Of a stretch of 64,000 bases of DNA, positions 1 to 7,351 are shown piece after piece. Numbering within the stretch: the first letter of the stretch is position 1; every line of letters begins with the position of its first letter. The notes below the pieces were generated by a model that was not told the origin of the DNA, made no database searches, and was given only the letters and a program-made list of their open reading frames with translations. Origin of the DNA: Haloferax sulfurifontis ATCC BAA-897 (GTDB lineage: Archaea > Halobacteriota > Halobacteria > Halobacteriales > Haloferacaceae). The DNA is taken from contig NZ_AOLM01000017.1 of NCBI RefSeq assembly GCF_000337835.1, positions 18,144-82,143 on the forward strand, written 5' to 3'. The position numbers and the translations under genes were made by a program.

Positions 1-1
1 C

Positions 2-940
2 TACAACCAACTGGCCGCCGACACCGTCGAGCTACAGGAGAAACACGACAAGCCCATCGCCGCCTGCTTCATGGGCGGCGAGCGCGTCGACGCCGCCTCC
101 GACGTGATGAAAGACGCGGGCATCCCGAACTACTTCGACCCCTCGCGCGCCGTCGACGGCCTCGAAGCCCTCTCGAAGTACGCCGACATCCGCCAGCGCG
201 AGTACGACGCGCCCACCGAGTTCGACGTGGACCGCGAGCGCGCCCGCGAAATCCTCGAAACCGTCGAGGACCGCGACGACACCCGCCTCGGCGTCGAGGC
301 GATGGAACTGCTCGACGCCTACGGCATCGAGACGCCGACCGGGGACATCGTCGACGACCCCGCCGACGCGCTCGAAGTCGCCGAAAACATCGACGGCGAC
401 GTCGTGATGAAAATCGTCAGCCCGGACATCCTCCACAAGTCCGACATCGGCGGCGTCAAGGTCGGCGTCGGAAACGAGGACGTCTACGACGCCTACGAGG
501 ACCTCGTCACTCGCGCGAAGAACTACCAGCCCGACGCCAACATCCTCGGCGTGCAGGTCCAGGAGATGGTGAACCTCGACGACGGCGTCGAGACCATCGT
601 CGGCATGAACCGCGACCCGCAGTTCGGCCCGCTCATGATGTTCGGTCTCGGCGGCATCTTCGTGGAAATCCTCGAAGACACGACGTTCCGCGTCGCGCCC
701 GTCTCCGAGGCGGAAGCAGAAGACATGACGAAGGAAATCGACGCCGCGCCGATGCTCCGCGGCGCCCGCGGTAACGACCCGGTCGACATCGGCGGCATCA
801 CGGAGACCATCCAGCGGCTCTCCCAGCTCGTCACCGACTTCCCGGCCATCCTCGAACTCGACATCAACCCGCTCGTCGCCCTGCCGGACGGCGTGAAGGC
901 CGTCGACGTTCGACTCACCGTCGACCCGGACGAACTTTAA
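2..940 (+). CDS. acd: Acetate-CoA ligase (ADP-forming), C-terminal part, 5' truncated
   Basis: The reading frame is open from the left edge, so only the last 312 residues are visible. They contain the end of the CoA-ligase region followed by the ATP-grasp beta domain, with the motifs DVVMKIVSPDILHKSDIGG, GMNRDPQFGPLMMFGLGG and a C-terminal LELDINPL. Archaeal ADP-forming acetyl-CoA synthetases convert acetyl-CoA, ADP and phosphate to acetate, ATP and CoA; haloarchaeal forms carry alpha and beta domains in one chain, which fits the upstream CoA-ligase residues here. The internal ATG at 71 lies inside the conserved region and is not the start. The DRTGG protein follows 26 bases downstream, suggesting co-transcription. 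Acyl-CoA specificity cannot be read from the sequence. Confidence 0.9.
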   Translation, partial: YNQLAADTVELQEKHDKPIAACFMGGERVDAASDVMKDAGIPNYFDPSRAVDGLEALSKYADIRQREYDAPTEFDVDRERAREILETVEDRDDTRLGVEAMELLDAYGIETPTGDIVDDPADALEVAENIDGDVVMKIVSPDILHKSDIGGVKVGVGNEDVYDAYEDLVTRAKNYQPDANILGVQVQEMVNLDDGVETIVGMNRDPQFGPLMMFGLGGIFVEILEDTTFRVAPVSEAEAEDMTKEIDAAPMLRGARGNDPVDIGGITETIQRLSQLVTDFPAILELDINPLVALPDGVKAVDVRLTVDPDEL

Positions 941-966
941 ACACTTCACCACCCTATCACTCAACA

Positions 967-2070
967 ATGAACACGGTACTCGTCACCTCGACCGGAGAAA
1001 GCACCGGGAAGACCGCAATCACGCTCGCACTCGGCGTCCTCGCCAAGGAGCGCGGGCTGGACGTGGGCTACATGAAGCCCAAGGGCACCCGCCTGCAGTC
1101 CAGCACCGGCAAGACCCTCGACGAGGACCCGATGCTCGCCCGAGAACTGCTCGACATCGACGCCGAGATGCACCAGCTCGAACCCGTCGTCTACTCCCCG
1201 ACGTTCATCCAGGGAGCCGTCCGCGGCAAGGAGAACGCCGAGGAGCTCTCGGAGGTCATCTCCCACCACTTCGAGGACATCTCGGCCGGCAAGGACCTGA
1301 TGCTCGTCGAGGGCGGCGGCTCCTACCGCACCGGCGGCATCGTCGACCTCACCGACGGCGACGTGGCGAACCTCCTCGACGCCGAGGTCATCCTCGTCGC
1401 CGACTACCAGCACCCGAGCGACCTCGACGACGTGGTCGCGGCGGTCGAAGACATCGGCCCCGACCGCCTCGCCGGCGTCGTGTTCAACCGCGTGAGCGAC
1501 GCCGTCTACGACGAACTCGAAACCGAGATCGCGCCGTTCCTCGAAGCCCGCGGCGTCCCCGTCCTCGGCGTCGTCCCGACCGAAAAGGACCTCGCGGGCG
1601 TCACCGTCGAGGAACTCGCGAACGAACTCGGCGCGGACTTCGCCACCGACGCGCCGACCGACGCCTTCGTCGAGCGCTTCCTCGTCGGCGCGATGGGCGG
1701 CGACGCGGCGCTCCGCTACTTCCGCCGCACGAAGAACGCCGCGGTCATCACCGGCGGCGACCGCGCGAACATCCAGCGCGCCGCGCTCGAAGCCCCCGGC
1801 GTCAAGTGTATCATCCTCACCGGCGGCCACCGACCCGTCGGGGCCGTCATCGGCAAGGCCGAACAGAAGGGCGTCCCGGTGCTCCTCGTCAACGGCGACA
1901 CGCTCTCTGTGACCGACCGCGCCGAGGACATCGTCAGCACGGGCCGCACCCGCGACGAGCGCACGGTCAACCGGATGCGCGACCTGCTGTACGAACACGC
2001 CGACATCGACGCCATCATCGGGGACATCGAACCGTCCGGTGACGACGCTGTCGACGGCGACGACGAGTAA
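967..2070 (+). CDS. P-loop/DRTGG domain protein (phosphotransacetylase N-terminal-like)
   Basis: This 367-residue protein opens with an AAA_26/BioD-like P-loop, TSTGESTGKT at residues 7-16, and has a C-terminal DRTGG-type domain from about residue 210. The same two domains form the non-catalytic N-terminal half of some bacterial phosphotransacetylases; the catalytic PTA_PTB domain is absent, so it should not be called Pta. It sits 26 bases after the acetyl-CoA synthetase gene and is probably transcribed with it, which suggests a regulatory role in acetyl-CoA/acetate metabolism. That role is inference from context; the domain calls are firmer. The C-terminal tail is acidic (DDAVDGDDE), as usual in haloarchaea. 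Confidence 0.8.
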   Translation: MNTVLVTSTGESTGKTAITLALGVLAKERGLDVGYMKPKGTRLQSSTGKTLDEDPMLARELLDIDAEMHQLEPVVYSPTFIQGAVRGKENAEELSEVISHHFEDISAGKDLMLVEGGGSYRTGGIVDLTDGDVANLLDAEVILVADYQHPSDLDDVVAAVEDIGPDRLAGVVFNRVSDAVYDELETEIAPFLEARGVPVLGVVPTEKDLAGVTVEELANELGADFATDAPTDAFVERFLVGAMGGDAALRYFRRTKNAAVITGGDRANIQRAALEAPGVKCIILTGGHRPVGAVIGKAEQKGVPVLLVNGDTLSVTDRAEDIVSTGRTRDERTVNRMRDLLYEHADIDAIIGDIEPSGDDAVDGDDE

Positions 2071-2122
2071 CGACTGACGCGCCGGCAGTCTCGACTGCGT
2101 TGCTTTCTTTCGGGCTTCGGAC

Positions 2123-2311
2123 TCAGGCCCCGTTTCCGTCGCCCTCGCGACTATCGAGGTAGTCGTTGACGAGCGACGGCGCGACGACGCCGACGGCGAG
2201 CAGTGCGAGAAACGAGACGGTGAACTGCCCGGTGGCCTCCTCCACGAGGTAGGCGACCGGGAGGGCGGCGAGGACGAACCCGGTGACGACGAGCGTCTGT
2301 CGGGAGACCAT
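2123..2311 (-). CDS. Small two-helix membrane protein
   Basis: This 62-residue hypothetical protein starts at an ATG. It has two hydrophobic segments, about residues 6-22 and 29-46, and a charged C-terminus rich in Asp, Glu and Arg. No enzymatic or binding motif is visible. It lies between the convergent DRTGG gene and the M24 peptidase gene, whose 3' end is 39 bases upstream on the same strand, so it may be read from the peptidase transcript. I do not recognise a named family. The topology and in-frame codon composition make it a probable real gene. Confidence 0.6.
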   Translation of the reverse strand: MVSRQTLVVTGFVLAALPVAYLVEEATGQFTVSFLALLAVGVVAPSLVNDYLDSREGDGNGA

Positions 2312-2350
2312 GCGCCCGCTACGGCAGTCAGCGAGTTAACAGCTTTGCAC

Positions 2351-3460
2351 CTAACAGCGCCAGCCGCGGTCGGTGTCGTTCAGGAGTTCCGCGCCGTCGT
2401 CGGTGACGACGACGAGGTCTTCGATTCGGACGCCGAACTCGTCGGGGAGGTAGATTCCCGGTTCGACGCTGAAGACGTGGCCGACTTCGAGTTCGCGGTC
2501 GCTCCCGGCGACGATGTACGGCTCTTCGTGCACGTCGAGGCCGACGCCGTGGCCGGTCCGGTGGATGAAGCGGTCGCCGTAGCCCGCCTCCTCGATGACC
2601 TCGCGGGCCGCGCGGTCGACGTCGCCGGCGGCGACGCCCGGTTCGACGGCCTCGACGGCGGCGGTCCGGGCGGCCTGCACGACGCCGTGGACCTCCGCGA
2701 ACTCCGCGGGCGGCTCGCCGGCGAAGACGACGGTCCGGGTCTGGTCGCTCGGGTAGTGGTCGACGACGGTGCCGAAGTCGAGGACGACCGGGTCGCCCGA
2801 CTCGATGACTCGGTCGCCGTGGCTGTGGTGCGGCATCGCCCCGTTCGGACCGGAGCCGACGAGCGGGCCGAAGGGAATCCCCTCGCCGCCCTCGTCGGCG
2901 AGGAGGCGCTCGATTTCCGCCGCGAGTTCGTTCTCGGTCATGCCGACGGCGTCGTCGCCCATGTCGCGGACGCGCTCGACGGCGCGGTCGACGGCCGCCC
3001 CGGCGCGGCGGAGCGCGTCGAGTTCGGCGTCGTCCTTCCGCGCGCGGAGCGGCGCGACGACCTCGCCCGCGAGGCCGAAGTCGGCGTCGGGAAGCGCCGC
3101 CCGGAGGTCCTGCGAGAAGCGCGCCCACATCGTGTCGTCGACGAGGACGCGGCCGCCGGCGAGGGCGAGGTCCGAGACGATGTCCGCGAGGGCGTCCCGC
3201 GGGTCGTCGTCGTCGTCGCTCCACGTGCGCACGTCGGCGACCCACGACTCGGCGCGGACCTGCGTCTCGTAGAGGTCTGGGACGAGAAACACCGGGTCGC
3301 CCTCGCGGGGGACGAAAAGAAGCAGATGGCGTTCCGCGGGCGCTTCGTCGAAGCCCGAGAGGTACAGCAGGTTTCGGCTGGGGAACAACACGGTCGCGTC
3401 GGCGTCCGCGTCGGTCAGTCGCTCCTGGCAGGCGCGGGTCCGTCGTTCGAAGGGCGTCAT
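2351..3460 (-). CDS. M24 family metallopeptidase (Xaa-Pro dipeptidase-like)
   Basis: This 369-residue protein has a creatinase-type N-terminal domain (about 1-135) and an M24 pita-bread catalytic domain. Five metal-ligand positions can be placed: Asp in VVLDFG, Asp in PSDQTRT, His in TGHGVGLDVHE, Glu in SVEPGIY and Glu in VRIEDLVVV. The family removes N-terminal residues before proline or cleaves Xaa-Pro dipeptides in the cytoplasm using two divalent metal ions. There is no signal peptide. The ATG start gives a normal family length. It stands between unrelated genes and its exact peptide specificity is unknown. Confidence 0.88.
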   Translation of the reverse strand: MTPFERRTRACQERLTDADADATVLFPSRNLLYLSGFDEAPAERHLLLFVPREGDPVFLVPDLYETQVRAESWVADVRTWSDDDDDPRDALADIVSDLALAGGRVLVDDTMWARFSQDLRAALPDADFGLAGEVVAPLRARKDDAELDALRRAGAAVDRAVERVRDMGDDAVGMTENELAAEIERLLADEGGEGIPFGPLVGSGPNGAMPHHSHGDRVIESGDPVVLDFGTVVDHYPSDQTRTVVFAGEPPAEFAEVHGVVQAARTAAVEAVEPGVAAGDVDRAAREVIEEAGYGDRFIHRTGHGVGLDVHEEPYIVAGSDRELEVGHVFSVEPGIYLPDEFGVRIEDLVVVTDDGAELLNDTDRGWRC

Positions 3461-3552
3461 GCGAGTCGATACGAGCCCCGGGAGAAAAGCGTGGGCGGTC
3501 TGCGAGCGCGTGCCGGGGCGCTGGCCACCGGTCGGCCCGCCCCTCGGGCGCC

Positions 3553-4656
3553 CTACGCTCCGAGGTCCAGCGGGTCGTAGAGCTGGCCGGTGATGGACTC
3601 GAAGGCGTCGGAGGCGGTCACGAGACCGACCACGGAGCCGCTTTGGGGGTCGCGGACCATGGCGAGCTCCTGATTCTCTGCTTGGAAGCGGTCGATGAGG
3701 TCGCTGACCGAGAGGTCCGAGGGGACCGAAAGCGGGGGCGCGGCGATGTCGTCGAGGCGGCGGTCGCCCGACTGGAGGCGGTCGATGTTCGAGAGCACCG
3801 TCGGCGCGTAGACGACGCCGCGCACGTCGTCGAGCGAGTCGCCGACGAGCGGGAACCGCGAGTGCTGGGGGTTCGCCCGGACGCGTTCGAGGTTATCGTC
3901 CGTGGTCGCGTCGGCCGAGAGCGCGACGACGCGGTCCGCGGGGACCATCACGTCGCGGACGGGTAACTCGCCGATGCGGAGCGCGTTGAGCACCTCCTCG
4001 CGGCGGTCCTTCGGAAGCGAGCCCTGCGAGAGGATGTCCCCCATCTGGCTTCGGACCTCGCCGCGACTGAGCCGGGGTCCCTCGCCCGCGGAGCCGTCGC
4101 CGTCCTCGTCGTCGAGTTCGGCCTCCTGCCACGACCGGGTTATCTCCACGCCGCCGAGCGACAGCAGGCGCTTCGCAAGCCAGTCGGCGACGACGATGAC
4201 CGGGTACATCAGCTTCGTCCAGCCGTAGAGGACGGGCGCGGTGTACTTCGCCACCGCGCGGGAGCGCTCGACGCCGAGATACGTCGGCACCTGCTCGCCG
4301 AGGACGACGTGCGAGAGGTTGATGACGACGAGCGCCAGCCCGACCGAAAGCGACGTGTGGGAACCCGCCGCTCCGCCGCCGCCGAGGGCCGCGTCGAAGG
4401 TGGCCGCGACCGCCGGTTCGGCGACGACGCCGAGGCCGACGCTGGCGATGGTAATCCCGACCTGACAGCCCGAGAGGTACACCTCCAGCCGTTCTGTCAT
4501 CTCCCACGCGAGTTCGAGACCGCGGGAGCCCTCGAAGGCGGACTCGTCGAACTGCGGGACGCGCGTCATCGCGAACTCCGAGACGACGAAGAAGGCGTTC
4601 GCGAGCAACAACACGAGGCCGCCGCCGAGGCGAAGCGCGGTTTCGACACCTACCAT
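3553..4656 (-). CDS. CNNM/DUF21 membrane protein with CBS pair
   Basis: The 367-residue protein begins with a DUF21 (CNNM) membrane domain of about four helices (roughly residues 5-160) and follows with a cytoplasmic CBS pair (about 220-355) beginning at LPVRDVMVPADRV. The C-terminal CorC_HlyC domain of many relatives is missing, because the protein ends shortly after the second CBS motif. Family members act in Mg2+ or other divalent cation export and homeostasis, with the CBS pair sensing adenine nucleotides. Ion specificity here is not shown. It is transcribed divergently from the membrane protein gene at 4874; the shared 217-base spacer contains operator-like repeats. Confidence 0.82.
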   Translation of the reverse strand: MVGVETALRLGGGLVLLLANAFFVVSEFAMTRVPQFDESAFEGSRGLELAWEMTERLEVYLSGCQVGITIASVGLGVVAEPAVAATFDAALGGGGAAGSHTSLSVGLALVVINLSHVVLGEQVPTYLGVERSRAVAKYTAPVLYGWTKLMYPVIVVADWLAKRLLSLGGVEITRSWQEAELDDEDGDGSAGEGPRLSRGEVRSQMGDILSQGSLPKDRREEVLNALRIGELPVRDVMVPADRVVALSADATTDDNLERVRANPQHSRFPLVGDSLDDVRGVVYAPTVLSNIDRLQSGDRRLDDIAAPPLSVPSDLSVSDLIDRFQAENQELAMVRDPQSGSVVGLVTASDAFESITGQLYDPLDLGA

Positions 4657-4752
4657 GTGAGCCGAGCGTTCGAACCGGACTCCCCTGAGGGTGTCGGCTC
4701 GGACCGGCGGTGCGAACCTCTCGCGGGCGGTGCGGTCCGGGAGACCGATTCC

Positions 4753-4790
4753 GAGCGGTCAAAACGCTCCCAGAGCGGTCCAAGACGCTC
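4753..4790. promoter_or_regulatory. Two tandem dyads, possible operator
   Basis: Two adjacent imperfect 20-base units each contain GAGCG then CGCTC as an inverted repeat: 4753-4769 with a 7-base spacer and 4773-4790 with an 8-base spacer. They lie between divergent genes, about 55-90 bases upstream of the TATA box of the gene at 4874. The regular one-helical-repeat-pair spacing is typical of a protein-binding site. Binding itself is inference. Confidence 0.45.
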
Positions 4791-4842
4791 CAAAACGGTT
4801 CGAAGCGGCCGGTGTGCGAGAGACACCTTAGCGCTCGAACAG

Positions 4843-4850
4843 CTTTATCT
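4843..4850 (+). promoter_or_regulatory. TATA box, leaderless promoter of the gene at 4874
   Basis: The CTTTATCT element is centred about 27 bases before the ATG at 4874, the spacing of leaderless haloarchaeal transcripts. This favours 4874 over the upstream TTG at 4865 as the start codon. Confidence 0.6.
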
Positions 4851-4873
4851 CGCGAGACGTCGCATTGTCACTC

Positions 4874-5911
4874 ATGAGTTGGAAAGCAATCGACGCCCTC
4901 GACGACGCTCGTGACGCCACGACGTCGCTCCTCCTCCCGTTCGACGCGGGTCGATGGGCACGTCTCGCACTCATCGCCCTCTTCGTCGGCGGCCTCGGCG
5001 GTGGCGGTGGCACCGGTGGCAACACCGGAACGACCGTGAGCAACGGAGGCGGGTCGACGGATATCCCGGTCGACTCGCTCCCCGGGTTCGTGACGCCCGA
5101 GAACGTCTTCGCCGCGGTCATCGCGCTCGTGGCGGTCGGCCTCGTCCTCGGCCTCATCTGGTCGTTCGTCGGCTCCGTGATGCAGTTCGTTCTCGTGGAC
5201 GCCGTCGTCACGAAAGACGTGCGCATCCGCAAGCCGTTCCGCGAGCGCTTCTGGCTCGGCGTCAGGCTGTTCGCGTTCCAAACCGGGCTGTTCGTCGCCG
5301 TGCTCGCGGTCATCCTGCTCCCGGTCGCCGCGGTGTTCTTCGGCTCCGTCGCGGTCACGCCCGGGATTGCCCTCCTCGCCATCCCGCTGGTGTTTCTCGC
5401 CATCGCGTTACTGTTCGCGGTCGCGGTCGTCATGCAGTTGACGACCGACTTCGTCGTCCCGACGATGATAGCCGAGGACCGCGCGCTCCTGTCGTCGTGG
5501 GGCCGGGTCGCTCCGGTGTTCCGCGCCGAACTCTCCGAGTTCGGACTGTACGTCATCGTCCGGTTCATCCTCGGCATCCTCGCGAGCATCGCCATCGGCA
5601 TCGCGGCGCTCCTCGCCATCGTCGTCGTCGCCATCCCCTTCGCCATCGTCGGCGGCGGGGCGTTCCTCGCGCTCGACGCCGCGAACGTCGCGCTGTTCTC
5701 GACGGTCGGGCTGGTCGTCTTCGGCGCGCTCGGGGTCCTGTTCGTCCTCGCGGCCATCGCCGTCGGCGCGGTCGTCCAGATGCCCGTCGTGACGTACTTC
5801 CGGTACTACTCGCTGTTCTTGCTCGGGAGCGCCGACGACTCGCTCGACCTCGTCTCGCAGTTCCGGTCCGACGACGACACGTCGGCCCCGGAGGGCCCAA
5901 CGCCCGCCTGA
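4874..5911 (+). CDS. Polytopic membrane protein, haloarchaeal family of unknown function
   Basis: The 345-residue protein starts MSWKAIDALDDARDATT. It has a first helix around residue 35, a Gly/Thr/Asn-rich low-complexity stretch (about 41-65), and then roughly five or six further hydrophobic segments up to about residue 305, followed by an acidic tail. The conserved amphipathic N-terminus and the general arrangement recall uncharacterised haloarchaeal membrane proteins (I believe DUF7544, from memory). No catalytic or transport motif is visible. The start at 4874 is chosen from promoter geometry; an in-frame TTG three codons upstream is the alternative. Function unknown. Confidence 0.75.
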   Translation: MSWKAIDALDDARDATTSLLLPFDAGRWARLALIALFVGGLGGGGGTGGNTGTTVSNGGGSTDIPVDSLPGFVTPENVFAAVIALVAVGLVLGLIWSFVGSVMQFVLVDAVVTKDVRIRKPFRERFWLGVRLFAFQTGLFVAVLAVILLPVAAVFFGSVAVTPGIALLAIPLVFLAIALLFAVAVVMQLTTDFVVPTMIAEDRALLSSWGRVAPVFRAELSEFGLYVIVRFILGILASIAIGIAALLAIVVVAIPFAIVGGGAFLALDAANVALFSTVGLVVFGALGVLFVLAAIAVGAVVQMPVVTYFRYYSLFLLGSADDSLDLVSQFRSDDDTSAPEGPTPA

Positions 5912-6061
5912 ACATCGCCGACGCGCTCGCAGGTTCGGCGCGCTCGCCCGCGCGCCCCGGGACATCACCACCCCCGAAACAGCCGCCACGCCCCGAAACG
6001 CAACACTGTACGCCGTTTTTCGCATCGTCGCCGACGTGCCCGTCTCGGGCGATAAGCGGTG

Positions 6062-6071
6062 ATTAATTAAT
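6062..6071 (+). promoter_or_regulatory. TATA box before the small zinc-ribbon gene
   Basis: The ATTAATTAAT element is centred about 28 bases before the ATG at 6096, consistent with a leaderless transcript. It supports 6096 as the start rather than the TTG at 6075, which would lie between TATA box and expected transcription start. Confidence 0.6.
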
Positions 6072-6095
6072 ACGTTGACACGCCTCGGTGTCGGT

Positions 6096-6266
6096 ATGTC
6101 CTTCGAATGGGTCTCGTACTTCACGTGCGAGGAGTGTGGGCTAGAGCGCCCGTCGGCGGAGGTGCCTTACGACCGACTCGGCTACGCGGTCTGTCCGAAC
6201 TGCGGCACGGAGACGCGCCCGGCCGCGCCGACGGCGACCGACGCATCGACGCTGGCGGATGGGTAG
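6096..6266 (+). CDS. Small zinc-ribbon protein
   Basis: This 56-residue protein carries two CxxC knuckles, CEECG near residue 10 and CPNCG near residue 33, spaced as in a rubredoxin-like zinc ribbon. The C-terminus is a short Ala/Thr-rich tail. Haloarchaea encode many such small zinc-finger proteins, and most are uncharacterised. It has its own TATA box and precedes another short gene by 30 bases. No partner or target can be inferred beyond metal binding. Confidence 0.7.
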   Translation: MSFEWVSYFTCEECGLERPSAEVPYDRLGYAVCPNCGTETRPAAPTATDASTLADG

Positions 6267-6296
6267 ACACTTCGGCCTCCGCCGTCATCGCCCGGT

Positions 6297-6524
6297 ATGA
6301 GTTGGACGGAGGCCCGCCGAGACGACCGCATCGTGGAGTGGGAACGGAGCGACGGCCACGCGACCATTCGGCTCCGACGCGGGCCGAACGCGTGGCACGT
6401 CAGGGTCGACCGACTCTATCAGTCCGCCGAGGGCCGCGGCTACGAGGGCGAGCGCTTCGAATCTGAGCCGGAAGCCCGCGAAGCCGTCGACGCGTGGAAA
6501 GCCGAGTACGACGTGGAGAACTGA
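6297..6524 (+). CDS. Small hypothetical protein
   Basis: The 75-residue protein begins MSWTEARRDDRIVEWERSD and is a highly charged, soluble alpha/beta-looking chain with no signal peptide, membrane segment or metal motif. Its ATG is 30 bases after the zinc-ribbon gene, so the two may be co-transcribed. It ends one base before the stop codon of the convergent CBS-ParB gene. I believe it belongs to a haloarchaea-only family of unknown function. Confidence 0.65.
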   Translation: MSWTEARRDDRIVEWERSDGHATIRLRRGPNAWHVRVDRLYQSAEGRGYEGERFESEPEAREAVDAWKAEYDVEN

Positions 6525-6525
6525 G

Positions 6526-7308
6526 CTACTGTAGTCGGCGCGTCGTCTCGACCAGCGGGTGTCGGGCGTAGTCGACGATGTCGATGTCCGAGATGGACTT
6601 CAGACCCTCCTTTTCTGCGGTCCGTTGCATCCCGAGTTCGACGGGGTCGTCGACGACGATGACGTAGGCGTCCATCTCCTCGATGCCGATGCGGTCGGCC
6701 GCGAGGACGCGGTGGTGTCCGTCCGCGAGGAGCAACGTCCCGTTGTTGTCGATGACGACGAGCGGCTCCGCGAGACCGCGTTCGAGTTCGTACCGGCGGC
6801 CGTCGAGTTCGTCGGCGTAGACGCGCGCCTGCGTGGGTATGAGGTTCGAAAGCGCGACGGTCCGGCGCTCCTGGTGGACCGTGATGCCGTGAATCTGTTC
6901 GAGCGTCCGCATGAGTTTGCCCACCTTCTCGGGCGTCGCGCGCTCGATTTGGCTTCGGATGACGTCGGTGTTCGAGATGATGCCGACGAGGTTGCCCGCG
7001 TCGTCGACGACCGGGAGCTTCTGGATGCCCGACCGGAGGATGACGCGGGCGGCGTCGTTGACGTCCATCTCGGGGTGGGCGACGACGAGGTCCGTCGCCA
7101 TCACCGTCTCGATACTCGCGTCGTCGTCCGACAGGAGGATATCTCGGGCCGTGACGAATCCCTCGGCCTTGCGGCCGTCACAGACGGGAAATCCGTTGTG
7201 GCCGTCGCTTTCCGCGATGCGTTGGGCGACGTCCGCGACCGTGTCGGTCGGAGAGACGGTCTGGACCTCGCGCGTCATGTACTCCTTGACGGTCGCTTTA
7301 GTACTCAT
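6526..7308 (-). CDS. CBS-pair and ParB-like domain fusion protein
   Basis: The 260-residue protein starts MSTKATVKEYMTREVQTV. Residues about 5-130 form two CBS motifs (ending with GIISNTDVIRS), and about 160-235 form a ParB/Srx-like fold with LADGHHRVLAADRIG. CBS pairs bind adenine nucleotides; ParB-like folds bind or hydrolyse nucleotides or act on nucleic acid. The true function is unknown. The ATG at 7308 was chosen because residues upstream in the frame (to 7359) show no family conservation and would approach the next gene. It follows the DHH gene on the same strand, 43 bases downstream. Confidence 0.8.
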   Translation of the reverse strand: MSTKATVKEYMTREVQTVSPTDTVADVAQRIAESDGHNGFPVCDGRKAEGFVTARDILLSDDDASIETVMATDLVVAHPEMDVNDAARVILRSGIQKLPVVDDAGNLVGIISNTDVIRSQIERATPEKVGKLMRTLEQIHGITVHQERRTVALSNLIPTQARVYADELDGRRYELERGLAEPLVVIDNNGTLLLADGHHRVLAADRIGIEEMDAYVIVVDDPVELGMQRTAEKEGLKSISDIDIVDYARHPLVETTRRLQ

Positions 7309-7351
7309 CTCCCACCTGATAGGGCCACCGTCGGCAAAAACGTGTGGGCGC

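Noticed and set aside
32..967. Long minus-strand frames opposite acetyl-CoA synthetase and many other genes
   Set aside because: GC-rich haloarchaeal DNA leaves long antisense and out-of-frame stretches open. These have Arg- or Ala-rich random-looking composition with no family motif, while the chosen frames hold catalytic motifs.
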